DNA of 64,000 nucleotides from Pseudomonas khavaziana (GCF_019145205.1 NZ_JAHSTT010000002.1:62001-126000), one strand, 5' to 3'; counted from the stretch's first letter, positions 46,669 to 60,880 are shown. Notes: generated from the letters alone by a model not told the origin. Program-made: numbers and translations.

Positions 46669-48947
46669 TCAGTCGCCAATTGGGGCAGTTGCAATATGAA
46701 TGTTGAGCCTTTGCCCAGCTCACTTTCACAAGTAATGCGCCCGCCGTGTCGTTCTATGACGGCTTTAACCATCGTCAGACCCAGTCCAAGACCGTCGCTG
46801 CCTTGGGCGGAATCGAAGCGCCGGTATTGACTGAACAGCTCCGGTAAATCCTTAGGAGCAATTCCTGGCCCCTGGTCGCTGATACGGCACTCCAACCAAC
46901 CCTGCTCGCTGGCATGCTTGAGTCTCACGGTAGTACCAGATGGCGAATATTTGATCGCGTTCTCCAGCACATTGAACAACGCCCGGGTGAGCAGTGATTG
47001 GTCGGCGTAGACCATGGCCTCGTCGGCTTCATCCAAGTCGTGGACCAAATGGATGCCCTTGAGTTGTGCAATCACTGCCACTTGATCAAAGGCGTCCATC
47101 ACCAGCATGGCGAACAAGGTCGGTTGGAACTGATAACCGTCAGCCTCAGCCTTGGCCAATTGCACAAAGGATTCGGTAAGGCTCAAGGCCCGGCGGACCT
47201 GCTGCTCTATCTGGGCAAAGACAGGAGATTCGCCGTTATGCACGTCCAGCAGGGCGAGGATTGCCGAATGTGGTGCACGCAGGTCATGGGAAAGGAAACG
47301 CAACATGGTCTCGCGGTGCTGCTGGGCTTCGCGCTCTTTGCTTAGATCCGTCAGGCTCAGCAACCAGCCGAGGGCAAAATCACCTTCGGCGGGAAGCAAA
47401 GGTGCAAGCTCCATGCGCAGACTACGTTGGTGGATGTCGCGGAACTCCACCAGTTCCAACGCTGACAGGGCAGGGCGTACGCCGTTGTGCAGCGGGGGAT
47501 ACCCCAAATCGGCGAGTTGTTCGACGAGGTTTTCGCCGACCATGTCATTGCCGAATACGTCACGGGCCACACGGTTGGCCAACAGAATATTGCCCTGGGG
47601 ATCGGTGATCAGCGTCGCGACCGGCAGGCATTCGAGTCCGTCGGCCATAAAGCGCCGTGTATCTCGCGTGCGGCTGACGGCTTGCTCAAGGGCAAAGATC
47701 CTTCCCTGCAGTACGTCGCCCTTACTGGCAGGCGCACGGCGACGTTCAGGAAGCACCTTCGGTTCGTTATCCAGACGGGCCAATTCCCAGCCAAAGTAGG
47801 CGAGGATCACGCTCAAGCGTCGCCAGTTCCAGATCAGATAACTGAGCAACAAACCAATCAAGCAAGCCGCAGGGGACCACCAGTGTCCCAGGCGTAACAA
47901 GGCCCACGACCCCAGCAACGCGGCGGCCATGCCTGCCAACGTCATCCACAGGGCGTAACGTGGGCGATAAAGCAAAAGACCCAACAGCAGCGTTACCAGT
48001 GATGTTGCCAACAACGCTGCCAGCCATCCGGGCAAGTCGACAATGCTGCGGCCCTGCAATAAGCCATTGAGCACGTCGGCTTGGATCTCCACACCAGCTG
48101 TAGTACCAACCGTGGAGGAGAGCGGCGTCACGAAACGATCAGCCATTCCGTAGGCTGTGGCACCTATCAGAATCAGCCGGCCACGCAGCGACTCTGGAGG
48201 TACTTCACCGCGTAACACGCTGACATAGGAGACACTGGGAAAGTGCTCGGCCTCAGAGGTGAATGGAACACGAATCTCATGCTCCTGATGCCATCGCACA
48301 TTGCTGGGCGCGTGAGAAAATCCAGGCATGGTCGGGGCTTGCCCACTCAACGTGAATGCCAGCCAGGCCAATTGTGGAAGCGTACTTCCGGGGGGGCCTT
48401 CGCGCAGATACACACTGCGCACCACACCGTCGTTATCCGCCTCGACGTTGATATGCCCGACACCCTTGGCGCATTTGAGCAATGGCGATAACGGCTCTTG
48501 CGGCGGGCTCGGGCTCCCGCTGCTATCACCAATGATAGGCAGCAATACATTCCCGGCTTCACACACGGCGTCGGCCAATCGCTGGCCATCGGCGTCCTTG
48601 CCGGACTCACTGAAAATGACATCAAACAGAATGGCCGCAGGCTGGGCGGCACTCAGGCGTCCGATCAGGTCGGCATGCACGCTACGCGGCCAAGGCCATG
48701 GGCCGAGTGCTTCAAGGCTGGGGGCGTCAATGGTCACCAGCAGGATCCGTGGATCTACCGGCAAAGGTGCCAGCCGACGCAAGCTATCGTAGAGGGGGTT
48801 ATTGAGGGCCAAGCCTGGGCTCAGGGACAAGTACACGGTGAAGGGCAGCAGTACCAAGCCGATCAGCAGCCATTCCCGCACCAGCCCATGAAACAACAGC
48901 TGTGCTCGGGTAGGTTGGCGTTTCTCGGCTTTGCGCCATAGTTTCAC
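46669..48947 (-). CDS. CHASE2 sensor histidine kinase, 3' end frameshifted
   Basis: The protein has an N-terminal membrane segment (about 26-44), a periplasmic CHASE2 sensor (about 55-300), further membrane helices (about 309-375), a PAS-like region (about 435-535), a HisKA box with His554 (LSHDLRAPH) and an ATPase domain (Asn663, DQGPGI, GLGLGL). Its partner regulator is divergent. Start is GTG 48947; TTG 48971 is an alternative. Similarity ends at ILQLPQL, codon 757. One extra G there would give GD-stop at 46669 (759 aa). As written, the frame instead stays open to 45996, antisense to plsC. The stimulus is unknown. Confidence 0.85.
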
Positions 48948-49338
48948 AGGGCTACCGCCGCACTTAGACAAAAGCGAAGATGGTTTGCAGGTAAAGCTGC
49001 CATAGGCCCAGGCTCCCTCTCAGGTGGTTACGATGAAGCACATACGATGCTCTGAAACCAGTGAAGCTTATTTCGGTCTCATCGGAGGGCTTTGTATAGG
49101 CCCACCAAACAGACGTACCCGGTAGGCTATCGGCACCGCGTCTTTTCCTTATTCACAGGAGCCGGTATCTTTCCTTTGAGCATCGAGAGCGCGTCAAATT
49201 AACAGCCCTTTGATATCAGCGTATCGAGAGATTCCCGAAGTGTAGAATCCGTCCATAATTATTCAGATTCAGAGGCCGGCATTTGCACAGCAGTGCCTCC
49301 CATTCAAGCTCTTGTATTTTTGTAGGAAGGACCCACCC
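48948..49338. other. intergenic region between kinase and regulator genes
   Basis: This 391-base divergent promoter region holds no conserved gene. On the minus strand a 19-codon ORF (MAALPANHLRFCLSAAVAL, 49003 to 48944) has a GGGAG upstream, and its stop overlaps the kinase GTG as GTGA, so it could be a coupled leader peptide. I see no clear promoter or operator pair. Confidence 0.4.
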
Positions 49339-50061
49339 ATGCGTGTCGCAATACTGGATGACGAGCCCGCCGAATTGAGACGGGTGGAACAGACACTGCG
49401 ACAGATTCCCGGCCAAGCGGAACAGCCTTGGTCCCTGCATTTCTTTGAGCGCGGTGAAGATCTGCTACGCCAACTGCGTCGGGAAACCTTCGACCTGCTG
49501 ATACTCGATTGGCAACTGCCGGATATCTCGGGCATTGCATTGTTGCGCTGGACCCGCGAACACATGGAATCGCCCCCCGCCGTCATCATGCTCACCAGCC
49601 GTGATGCCGAGAGCGATATAGTCACAGCATTGAACAGCGGCGCGGACGATTACGTCAGCAAGCCCTTTCGGCCGAATGAACTCAAAGCCCGAGTCAGTGC
49701 TGTCTTGCGGCGCCATGGCCTGCAGAAGTCGGCTACTCAGGAAGTGCAGAGCTTCAACGATCTGACCTTCGACGATGCTGAATTGACCGTCACCCGCGCA
49801 GGCAAACCTATCAACCTGACCGAGCGAGAGTATCGCCTGGCCAGTTGCCTGTTCGCTAATTTGGCCCGACCTCTGTCTCGCGAGTACCTGTATGAGCGAT
49901 TCTGGAGCCACGAAGAAATGGTTTCTTCTCGGCCTTTGGATACGCACATTTACCGTCTGCGCAATAAGCTGGGACTGACCGCGGACCGCGGTTGGCAGCT
50001 GTTGACGATCTATGGGTACGGGTATCGGTTGGAGAGTGTGGCAACGAACTCCCAAAGTTAA
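49339..50061 (+). CDS. OmpR/PhoB-type response regulator
   Basis: This 240-aa regulator has a receiver domain with acidic pair Asp7/Asp8, phospho-acceptor Asp57 (LLILDWQL), Thr86 and Lys108 (VSKPF), followed by a C-terminal winged-helix DNA-binding domain (INLTEREYRLASCLFANLAR, ending LLTIYGYGYRLE). It is the likely partner of the divergent CHASE2 kinase. ATG 49339 has AGGAAGG upstream; the longer ORF from 49312 is not family-like. Targets are unknown. Confidence 0.93.
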   Translation: MRVAILDDEPAELRRVEQTLRQIPGQAEQPWSLHFFERGEDLLRQLRRETFDLLILDWQLPDISGIALLRWTREHMESPPAVIMLTSRDAESDIVTALNSGADDYVSKPFRPNELKARVSAVLRRHGLQKSATQEVQSFNDLTFDDAELTVTRAGKPINLTEREYRLASCLFANLARPLSREYLYERFWSHEEMVSSRPLDTHIYRLRNKLGLTADRGWQLLTIYGYGYRLESVATNSQS

Positions 50062-50070
50062 ATTTCATGA

Positions 50071-50086
50071 TGTTCCACGTGGAGCA
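50071..50086. promoter_or_regulatory. parS-like ParB binding site
   Basis: TGTTCCACGTGGAGCA differs from the Pseudomonas parS 16-mer at one position. It is intergenic, between the regulator gene and the gyrB terminator. Confidence 0.78.
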
Positions 50087-50104
50087 TTTTAAAATGCGTC
50101 CAAT

Positions 50105-50136
50105 AAAAAAGGCCAACGCTAAGCGTTGGCCTTTTT
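50105..50136. terminator. bidirectional terminator between gyrB and the regulator
   Basis: Stem GGCCAACG with CGTTGGCC, extended by an A-run on one side and T-run on the other, ends both convergent genes. Confidence 0.9.
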
Positions 50137-50157
50137 CGTTTTAGCCGATTTACCTGA

Positions 50158-53683
<3,526 letters not shown>

Positions 53684-53703
53684 CTAGCTTCTGCTGAGCA
53701 TGG

Positions 53704-54807
53704 TTACAGGCGCATCGGCATGACAACGTAAGCCGAGTCGTCGTTGTCGGATTCTTGCACCAGGGCACTGCTGTTGGAGTCAGAAAGAATCAAGCGAACC
53801 TGTTCAGTCGTCATCACCCCCAATACGTCCAACAAGTAGCTCACGTTGAAACCGATTTCCAGTGAACCGCCGTTGTAGTCGACGCCGACTTCTTCTTCCG
53901 CTTCTTCCTGTTCCGGGTTGTTGGCCTGGATTTTCAGTTGGCCGTTGGCCAGTTGCAGGCGAATACCTCGGTACTTTTCGTTCGACAGAATGGCTGTACG
54001 GCTGAATGCCTCACGCAGCGCCTGACGATCACCAACTACCAGCTTGTCACCACCTTTAGGCAACACGCGTTCGTAATCCGGGAACTTGCCGTCAACCAAC
54101 TTGGAAGTGAAGGTGAACTCGCCAGTGGTTGCGCGGATGTGATGCTGCCCCAACACGATGCTGACGTTGCCGTCCGGCTCGGTGAGCAGGCGCGCCAACT
54201 CGAGGATACCTTTGCGCGGCACGATCACCTGGTGGCGATCCGGCTGGCCGATATCGGCGCGCATCGAGCACATTGCCAGGCGGTGGCCATCAGTGGCCAC
54301 GGCACGGATGATGCCTTCCGATACTTCCAGCAGCATGCCGTTGAGGTAGTAACGCACGTCCTGCTGGGCCATGGCGAAGCTGGTACGCTCAATCAAGCGA
54401 CGCAGCTTGCTCTGCTCCAGGCTGCAGGTCAGCGAGCCCGGGCCTTCTTCCACGGTAGGGAAATCATTGGCCGGCAAGGTCGACAGGGTAAAACGGCTGC
54501 GACCAGCCTTGACCACCAGTTTTTGCTCATCGACCTTGATATCGATCAGCGCGTCGTTCGGCAGGCTTTTGCAGATATCCATCAGCTTGCGCGCGGGCAC
54601 GGTGATCTCGCCGGGTTCGGCGGGCTCTTCGAGCTGTACGCGACCCACCAGCTCAACTTCCAGGTCGGTACCGGTCAAGGACAACTGCTGGCCTTCGACC
54701 ACCAGTAATACGTTGGAAAGCACCGGCAAGGTCTGTCGGCGCTCGACGACGCCTGCGACCAGTTGCAGGGGTTTCAACAGGGCTTCGCGTTGAATGGTGA
54801 AATGCAT
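53704..54807 (-). CDS. dnaN: DNA polymerase III beta sliding clamp
   Basis: This 367-aa clamp subunit dimerises around DNA and tethers the polymerase. It has the three-repeat clamp layout; MHFTIQREALLKPLQLVAGV and the C-terminal YVVMPMRL are family hallmarks. It follows dnaA after 38 bases and is followed by recF. Confidence 0.98.
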   Translation of the reverse strand: MHFTIQREALLKPLQLVAGVVERRQTLPVLSNVLLVVEGQQLSLTGTDLEVELVGRVQLEEPAEPGEITVPARKLMDICKSLPNDALIDIKVDEQKLVVKAGRSRFTLSTLPANDFPTVEEGPGSLTCSLEQSKLRRLIERTSFAMAQQDVRYYLNGMLLEVSEGIIRAVATDGHRLAMCSMRADIGQPDRHQVIVPRKGILELARLLTEPDGNVSIVLGQHHIRATTGEFTFTSKLVDGKFPDYERVLPKGGDKLVVGDRQALREAFSRTAILSNEKYRGIRLQLANGQLKIQANNPEQEEAEEEVGVDYNGGSLEIGFNVSYLLDVLGVMTTEQVRLILSDSNSSALVQESDNDDSAYVVMPMRL

Positions 54808-54845
54808 GGTCTAGTCCCTTGCCTTAATAAGCTGCACTGGTGTCA

Positions 54846-56363
54846 TCACGTAGTCAGTGTACGCAGCAGGTTCTTGTAGTCCTCGCGAATATCCGCGTCG
54901 GATTCCTTAAGTTCGTTGATCTTGCGGCATGCGTGCAGGACCGTGGTGTGGTCGCGTCCGCCAAATACATCACCGATTTCCGGCAGGCTGTGGTTGGTCA
55001 ACTCCTTGGAGAGTGCCATGGCTACCTGACGGGGGCGCGCGACCGAGCGCGACCGACGCTTGGACAACAGGTCGGAAATCTTGATCTTGTAGTATTCGGC
55101 CACGGTGCGCTGGATGTTATCCACACTTACCAGTTTGTCCTGCAAGGCCAACAAGTCTTTCAGGGATTCGCGAATCAACTCGATGGTGATATCGCGGCCC
55201 ATGAAGTGCGAGTGAGCGATGACCCGCTTGAGCGCACCCTCCAGCTCACGCACGTTGGAACGAATACGTTGGGCAATGAAAAACGCTGCGTCGTGGGGCA
55301 GGTCGACCTTGGCCTGGTCGGCCTTTTTCATCAGGATCGCGACGCGGGTTTCCAGCTCCGGCGGTTCCACCGCAACGGTCAGGCCCCAGCCGAAGCGCGA
55401 CTTCAAGCGTTCTTCCAGGCCTTCTATTTCCTTCGGGTAACGGTCACTGGTCAAGATGACCTGCTGGCCACCTTCGAGCAGGGCGTTGAAGGTATGGAAA
55501 AACTCCTCCTGGGAACGTTCCTTGCGCGCGAAAAATTGAATGTCATCGATCAGCAGAGCGTCAACGGAACGGTAGAAGCGCTTGAATTCGTTGATTGCAT
55601 TGAGCTGCAAAGCCTTGACCATGTCAGCCACGAAGCGCTCCGAGTGCAGGTACACAACCTTGGCATTCGGGTTCTTCTTTAATAGGTGGTTACCCACGGC
55701 GTGCATCAAGTGCGTCTTACCCAAGCCAACGCCCCCATAAAGGAAGAGCGGGTTGTAACCGTGCTTGGGATTGTCAGCGACCTGCCAGGCGGCTGCCCGA
55801 GCCAGCTGGTTCGACTTACCTTCGACGAAGTTTTCAAACGTGAAGGTGCGGTTCAGGTAGCTGGTGTGCTTGAGCGCACCCTCAACCTGAACGGTGCGTT
55901 GCTCGGCACGGATCGGTGCCTGCTGGGAGCTGGCACCCGCCATCGGGTCGAAGCTGTCACGGGATGGCTCTTCGTTCTGTGGCGCATTCTTTTGCGCTGA
56001 GGATTTGGAAGACGTCATAGCAGGGGTAGGGGAGGCGGCAACCGGTGCCGCCGCGGCCTGGGCTTGCGATGCCGCGGCAGCCAAGGGCGCATTCGGCGCA
56101 GCCCGTGGTACCGAGCTGCGTTTGCTGCCTATTAATAAGGAGAGCACGGGCGCGAGGCCATTGCCATGTTCATCGAGCAATTCGAGAACGCGGCCCAGGT
56201 ATTTCTCGTTGACCCAGTCGAGAACAAAACGATTAGGTGCGTAGACACGCAACTCGTCGCCTTCGGCTTCGACCTGTAGCGGACGGATCCAGGTGTTGAA
56301 TTGCTGGGCAGGCAGCTCATCGCGCAAAAGCTCCACGCACTGCTGCCAAAGTTCCACTGACAC
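54846..56363 (-). CDS. dnaA: chromosomal replication initiator DnaA
   Basis: This 505-aa AAA+ initiator binds DnaA boxes at oriC. It has domain I (about 1-85), a long Ala/Pro-rich linker (about 90-165), the ATPase domain with Walker [14 protein letters not shown] and Walker B LLIDDIQF, and a C-terminal helix-turn-helix domain with [16 protein letters not shown]. Its upstream region is oriC. DnaA boxes close to its start suggest autoregulation. Confidence 0.98.
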   Translation of the reverse strand: MSVELWQQCVELLRDELPAQQFNTWIRPLQVEAEGDELRVYAPNRFVLDWVNEKYLGRVLELLDEHGNGLAPVLSLLIGSKRSSVPRAAPNAPLAAAASQAQAAAAPVAASPTPAMTSSKSSAQKNAPQNEEPSRDSFDPMAGASSQQAPIRAEQRTVQVEGALKHTSYLNRTFTFENFVEGKSNQLARAAAWQVADNPKHGYNPLFLYGGVGLGKTHLMHAVGNHLLKKNPNAKVVYLHSERFVADMVKALQLNAINEFKRFYRSVDALLIDDIQFFARKERSQEEFFHTFNALLEGGQQVILTSDRYPKEIEGLEERLKSRFGWGLTVAVEPPELETRVAILMKKADQAKVDLPHDAAFFIAQRIRSNVRELEGALKRVIAHSHFMGRDITIELIRESLKDLLALQDKLVSVDNIQRTVAEYYKIKISDLLSKRRSRSVARPRQVAMALSKELTNHSLPEIGDVFGGRDHTTVLHACRKINELKESDADIREDYKNLLRTLTT

Positions 56364-56858
56364 GGATATCCCCTAAGTTGAAAGCCGGTGAGGCAAAAAC
56401 AGCCGCCATTGTAGCGGCCAGACGTCCACTTATCCACATGTAGGTTGCTCACAGGCCAGCCAAAAACAATGTCTTAACTGCAAAAAAGGCGACCAATGGT
56501 CTGTGCATAAGCTCTGTGGATAAGCCACCCTGAGCTCGTTGTACAAGTGGGGTCGAAACTCTGTGGGTAACTGGCCTGTGGATAAAAACCCATTCCACAC
56601 ACAGCTTATCCGACAGCGCAGCACAGGCAGAGCACCGCTTCTCCCCCGTGTTGTCATTCTCTGTACATCACGTGGAATAAGGGCTAAAGGTAGTTATCCA
56701 CAGAGGATCGCGTGCCTAGCTTTTATAAGCTTTACAGAAAAGCTTTAAATAACTTCCTTCTTTATTTTTATATCTATGCCAAGGCTGATGGAAGCCGGAC
56801 GACCCGAAACGCGTCATGACGCCATGAAGAACTAATTAAAGGAAAAGCTGGTTGGAAA
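56364..56858. other. oriC: chromosomal replication origin oriC
   Basis: DnaA boxes (TTATCCACA type) are at 56430-56438, 56502-56510 (TTATGCACA, reverse), 56515-56523 (reverse), 56562-56570 (one mismatch, reverse), 56577-56585 (reverse) and 56694-56702. An AT-rich stretch at about 56718-56780 with three AGCTTT repeats (56718, 56728, 56741) follows the last box and is the likely unwinding element. The position between dnaA and rpmH is the usual one in Pseudomonas. Confidence 0.9.
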
Positions 56859-56887
56859 TTGACCTAGAGGCTTGCTTTCTCTAGAAT
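56859..56887 (+). promoter_or_regulatory. sigma-70 promoter of rpmH
   Basis: TTGACC at 56859-56864, a 17-base spacer and TAGAAT at 56882-56887 form a near-consensus promoter about 55 bases before the rpmH start. Confidence 0.8.
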
Positions 56888-56948
56888 CGCCGGTCTCTTA
56901 AAACGGGGGCCATTCCGGCCCGTTGTGGACGAACCAGGTAACAACGCC

Positions 56949-57083
56949 ATGAAACGTACTTTCCAACCAAGCACCATCAAACGCGCCCGTACTCACGGCT
57001 TCCGTGCTCGCATGGCTACCAAGAACGGCCGTGCTGTCCTGTCGCGTCGCCGCGCCAAAGGTCGTGCGCGTCTGGCAGTTTGA
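56949..57083 (+). CDS. rpmH: 50S ribosomal protein L34
   Basis: The 44-aa product ([20 protein letters not shown]... ending RARLAV) is the highly basic L34, at its conserved place between oriC and rnpA. The codon use is that of a strongly expressed gene. Confidence 0.98.
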   Translation: MKRTFQPSTIKRARTHGFRARMATKNGRAVLSRRRAKGRARLAV

Positions 57084-57099
57084 TAATCCGGTACTGGTG

Positions 57100-57504
57100 G
57101 TGAGTCAGGACTTCAGTCGGGAAAAGCGTCTGCTAACCCCCCGGCATTTCAAGGCAGTCTTTGACTCCCCCACCGGCAAGGTTCCGGGGAAAAATCTCCT
57201 GCTCCTTGCGCGTAACAACGATCTTGATCACCCTCGTCTCGGGTTGGTGATCGGCAAGAAGAGCGTAAAGCTCTCCGTTGAGCGCAATCGCCTCAAGCGT
57301 CTGATGCGCGAATCGTTTCGCCTCCACCAGGACACTCTGGTTGGTTGGGATATTGTTATCGTCGCGCGCAAAGGCTTGGGTGATGTAGAAAACCCCGAAT
57401 TGATTCAGCATTTCGGCAAGCTCTGGAAACGTTTGGCGCGTACCCACAAGCCAGCACCAGCAGTCAGCACCGAAACTGTAGGGGTAGACAGTCTTGATGC
57501 GTAA
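57100..57504 (+). CDS. rnpA: ribonuclease P protein component
   Basis: This 134-aa basic protein assists the RNase P RNA in maturing tRNA 5' ends. The family signature is [20 protein letters not shown] (RNR motif). GTG 57100 ([18 protein letters not shown]) is the conserved start, 16 bases after rpmH; the ORF also extends upstream across rpmH in another frame. Its end overlaps yidD by eight bases. Confidence 0.96.
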   Translation: MSQDFSREKRLLTPRHFKAVFDSPTGKVPGKNLLLLARNNDLDHPRLGLVIGKKSVKLSVERNRLKRLMRESFRLHQDTLVGWDIVIVARKGLGDVENPELIQHFGKLWKRLARTHKPAPAVSTETVGVDSLDA

Positions 57505-57742
57505 ACTGGCAATCGTTCCGATCCAGTTTTATCGCTATGCCATTAGTCCCCTGATGGCCAGTCACTGTCGTTTCTACCCCAGCTGTTCCTGCTACGCGTT
57601 AGAGGCCATAGAAAATCATGGTCTTCTGCGCGGTGGCTGGCTGACCTTTCGTCGTTTAGGTCGCTGTCATCCGTGGAATCCCGGTGGTTATGACCCGGTT
57701 CCACCTATCCCTACCTCCCGTTCTTCTTCGATGGCCGAGTAA
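57497..57742 (+). CDS. yidD: membrane protein insertion efficiency factor
   Basis: This 81-aa protein matches YidD, which assists YidC-mediated insertion: [16 protein letters not shown] start ([20 protein letters not shown]), [16 protein letters not shown] and [18 protein letters not shown] 57497 overlaps rnpA. It is followed two bases later by yidC. The C-terminus is short and Ser-rich. Confidence 0.95.
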   Translation: MRKLAIVPIQFYRYAISPLMASHCRFYPSCSCYALEAIENHGLLRGGWLTFRRLGRCHPWNPGGYDPVPPIPTSRSSSMAE

Positions 57743-57744
57743 TC

Positions 57745-59430
57745 ATGGATATTAAACGCACGATCCTGATCGTCGCCCTGGCAATCGTGTCCTACGTCAT
57801 GGTTCTTAAGTGGAACCAGGACTACGGCCAAGCTGCCCTGCCGACTCAGAATGTTGCTACCAATCAGGCCGCGCCGGCTATTCCGGACGCCCCGCTGGGT
57901 AATAATAATGCGTCCGCGAGTGCCGATGTTCCCAGCGCGAATGGCGAGACCAGCGCCCCTTTAGAAACGCCAGTGGTCACCAACAAAGACCTCATCCACG
58001 TGAAAACGGATGTGCTCGACCTGGCCATCGACCCGCAAGGTGGTGATATTGCGCAGTTGAAACTGCCGCTGTATCCACGTCGCCAAGACCATCCGGATGT
58101 CCCGTTCCAACTGTTTGATAACGGTGGCGAACGTGTTTATCTGGCACAAAGTGGCCTGACCGGCACCAACGGTCCGGATGCACGTGCTACCGGTCGTCCG
58201 GTTTATTCGACCGAACAGAAGACTTATCAACTGGCTGACGGCCAGAACCAGTTGAACGTCGACCTGAAATTCAGCCTCGATGGCGTCAACTACATCAAGC
58301 GCTTCAGCTTCACCCGTGGTTTGTACGACTTGAAGGTCACTTACCTGATCGACAACGAAAGCGACAAACCCTGGAGCGGCAACCTGTTTGCCCAGCTCAA
58401 GCGTGATGGCAGCTCCGATCCTTCTTCCAGCACTGCCACCGGCACCGCGACTTACCTGGGCGCAGCCCTGTGGACAAGTGGCGAGCCGTACAAAAAAGTG
58501 TCGATGAAAGATATCGACAAGGGTTCGCTGAAAGAAACTGTACAAGGCGGCTGGGTTGCCTGGTTGCAACACTACTTCGTGACCGCCTGGATTCCGAACA
58601 AGGGTGAAGCCAACCTGGTTCAGACCCGTAAAGACAGCCAAGGCAACTACATCATTGGTTTTACTGGGCCGGCGTTGAACGTCGCTCCGGGTGCCAAGGC
58701 TGAAACCAGCGCTACACTGTACGCCGGCCCGAAAAGCCAGGCCGTGCTGAAAGAGTTATCCCCAGGCCTGGAACTGACTGTCGATTACGGCATTCTGTGG
58801 TTCATTGCCCAGCCGATCTTCTGGTTGCTGCAACATATCCACAGCATCGTCGGTAACTGGGGCTGGTCGATCATCTTCCTGACCATGCTGATCAAGGGGA
58901 TCTTTTTCCCACTGTCGGCAGCCAGCTACAAGTCGATGGCGCGTATGCGTGCTGTTGCCCCGAAACTGGCGGCACTGAAAGAACAACATGGCGATGATCG
59001 GCAGAAAATGTCGCAGGCCATGATGGAGCTGTACAAGAAAGAGAAGATCAACCCGTTGGGTGGATGCTTGCCGATTCTGGTGCAGATGCCGGTGTTCCTG
59101 TCGCTGTACTGGGTACTCCTGGAAAGCGTGGAAATGCGCCAGGCACCGTTCATGCTGTGGATAACTGACCTGTCGATCAAAGACCCGTTCTTTATCCTGC
59201 CGATCATCATGGGCGCGACCATGTTCATCCAGCAGCGCCTGAACCCAACCCCGCCGGATCCGATGCAGGCCAAGGTAATGAAAATGATGCCAATCATCTT
59301 CACCTTCTTCTTCCTGTGGTTCCCAGCCGGCTTGGTACTGTACTGGGTGGTCAACAACGTGTTGTCGATCTCTCAACAGTGGTACATCACGCGTAAAATC
59401 GAAGCGGCTACCAAAAAAGCCGAGGCGTAA
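57745..59430 (+). CDS. yidC: membrane protein insertase YidC
   Basis: This 561-aa inner-membrane insertase has an N-terminal helix, a large periplasmic domain (about residues 60-340, with a Gly/Asn/Ala-rich entry) and the conserved five-helix core starting near GILWFIAQPIFWLLQHIH; the conserved core continues through INPLGGCLPILVQMPVFLSL. This is the Gram-negative long form. It lies in the rpmH-rnpA-yidD-yidC operon. Confidence 0.98.
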   Translation: MDIKRTILIVALAIVSYVMVLKWNQDYGQAALPTQNVATNQAAPAIPDAPLGNNNASASADVPSANGETSAPLETPVVTNKDLIHVKTDVLDLAIDPQGGDIAQLKLPLYPRRQDHPDVPFQLFDNGGERVYLAQSGLTGTNGPDARATGRPVYSTEQKTYQLADGQNQLNVDLKFSLDGVNYIKRFSFTRGLYDLKVTYLIDNESDKPWSGNLFAQLKRDGSSDPSSSTATGTATYLGAALWTSGEPYKKVSMKDIDKGSLKETVQGGWVAWLQHYFVTAWIPNKGEANLVQTRKDSQGNYIIGFTGPALNVAPGAKAETSATLYAGPKSQAVLKELSPGLELTVDYGILWFIAQPIFWLLQHIHSIVGNWGWSIIFLTMLIKGIFFPLSAASYKSMARMRAVAPKLAALKEQHGDDRQKMSQAMMELYKKEKINPLGGCLPILVQMPVFLSLYWVLLESVEMRQAPFMLWITDLSIKDPFFILPIIMGATMFIQQRLNPTPPDPMQAKVMKMMPIIFTFFFLWFPAGLVLYWVVNNVLSISQQWYITRKIEAATKKAEA

Positions 59431-59455
59431 TTTACTCTGTGGATAACCACTCAAG

Positions 59456-59478
59456 ACGCCCCCTAGTGGGGCGTTTTG
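59456..59478 (+). terminator. intrinsic terminator after yidC
   Basis: Stem ACGCCCC with GGGGCGT around a CTAGT loop followed by TTTT separates yidC from mnmE. A DnaA-box sequence TGTGGATAA lies just before it at 59438-59446. Confidence 0.82.
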
Positions 59479-59509
59479 CTTTCCGTCACTTTTGTTCTGG
59501 AACCTGCTG

Positions 59510-60880
59510 ATGAGTGCTCCCCGTGAAACCATCGCTGCTGTGGCCACCGCTCAAGGTCGAGGCGGTGTGGGTATCGTTCGAATTTCCGGGCCGCTTGCGG
59601 GTGTAGCAGCCAAGGCTATCAGTGGCCGAGAGCTGAAACCGCGCTATGCCCATTACGGCCAATTCCTGGATGCCGACCAAAGCGTATTGGATGAAGGGTT
59701 GGCTATCTACTTCCCTGGACCCAACTCCTTCACTGGAGAAGACGTCCTGGAATTACAGGGCCATGGCGGCCCTGTCGTACTGGATATGCTCTTGCAGCGT
59801 TGCCTGCAACTGGGTTGCCGCCTGGCGCGACCTGGGGAGTTCAGCGAACGTGCTTTTCTGAACGATAAGCTCGACCTGGCCCAGGCCGAAGCCATCGCCG
59901 ATTTGATCGAAGCCAGTTCTGCACAGGCTGCCCGTAACGCATTGCGTTCACTGCAAGGGGCTTTTTCCCTGCGTGTGCATAACTTGACCGAGCAACTGAT
60001 CAGTCTGCGTATCTACGTGGAAGCGGCGATTGATTTTCCGGAAGAAGAAATCGACTTCCTGGCCGATGGCCATGTGTTGGCCATGTTGGATAAAGTCCGC
60101 GAGGAATTATCCACAGTGCTGCGTGAAGCCGGGCAGGGCGCCCTGCTGCGAGATGGCATGACCGTTGTGATAGCCGGTCGGCCCAATGCCGGAAAATCCA
60201 GCCTGCTCAACGCCCTGGCAGGGCGCGAGGCGGCGATCGTTACCGAGATTGCCGGCACTACCCGGGATATATTGCGCGAACATATCCACATCGATGGCAT
60301 GCCGCTGCACGTGGTCGATACCGCGGGCTTACGCGACACCGATGACCAGGTGGAAAAAATCGGCGTGGAGCGCGCGCTCAAGGCTATCAGCGAAGCCGAT
60401 CGGGTGTTGTTGGTAGTCGATGCCACCGCACCGGAAGCTGCAGATCCTTTTGCACTGTGGCCTGAATTCCTTGAGCAACGCCCGGACCCGGCCAAAGTCA
60501 CCCTGATTCGTAACAAGGCCGACCTGACAGGTGAAGCAATCGCCCTGGAAACCAGTGAGGACGGGCATGTCACGATCAGCCTGAGCGCGAAATCGGCAGG
60601 TGAGGGCCTGGAATTGCTGCGTGAGCATCTCAAGGCCTGCATGGGCTACGAACAGACCTCGGAAAGCAGCTTCAGTGCACGTCGCAGGCACTTGGAGGCG
60701 TTGCATCATGCGAGCGCGGCGTTGGAGCACGGTCGTGCGCAATTGACCTTGGCGGGAGCCGGGGAGCTGCTGGCAGAGGATCTGCGTCAGGCTCAGCAGC
60801 TGCTGGGGGAAATCACCGGCGCATTCAGCTCCGATGATTTATTGGGGAGGATCTTTTCCAGCTTCTGCATCGGCAAATAG
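59510..60880 (+). CDS. mnmE: tRNA modification GTPase MnmE
   Basis: This 456-aa GTPase works with MnmG to modify wobble uridines in tRNA. It has an N-terminal folate-binding domain ([20 protein letters not shown]), a G domain with [20 protein letters not shown] and NKAD, and the C-terminal CIGK motif with the catalytic Cys. ATG 59510 ([11 protein letters not shown]) is the conserved start. It ends the conserved origin block. Confidence 0.97.
   Translation: MSAPRETIAAVATAQGRGGVGIVRISGPLAGVAAKAISGRELKPRYAHYGQFLDADQSVLDEGLAIYFPGPNSFTGEDVLELQGHGGPVVLDMLLQRCLQLGCRLARPGEFSERAFLNDKLDLAQAEAIADLIEASSAQAARNALRSLQGAFSLRVHNLTEQLISLRIYVEAAIDFPEEEIDFLADGHVLAMLDKVREELSTVLREAGQGALLRDGMTVVIAGRPNAGKSSLLNALAGREAAIVTEIAGTTRDILREHIHIDGMPLHVVDTAGLRDTDDQVEKIGVERALKAISEADRVLLVVDATAPEAADPFALWPEFLEQRPDPAKVTLIRNKADLTGEAIALETSEDGHVTISLSAKSAGEGLELLREHLKACMGYEQTSESSFSARRRHLEALHHASAALEHGRAQLTLAGAGELLAEDLRQAQQLLGEITGAFSSDDLLGRIFSSFCIGK

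Noticed and set aside
56668..56679. CACGTGGAATA in oriC as a further parS
   Set aside because: Left half of the palindrome does not match.
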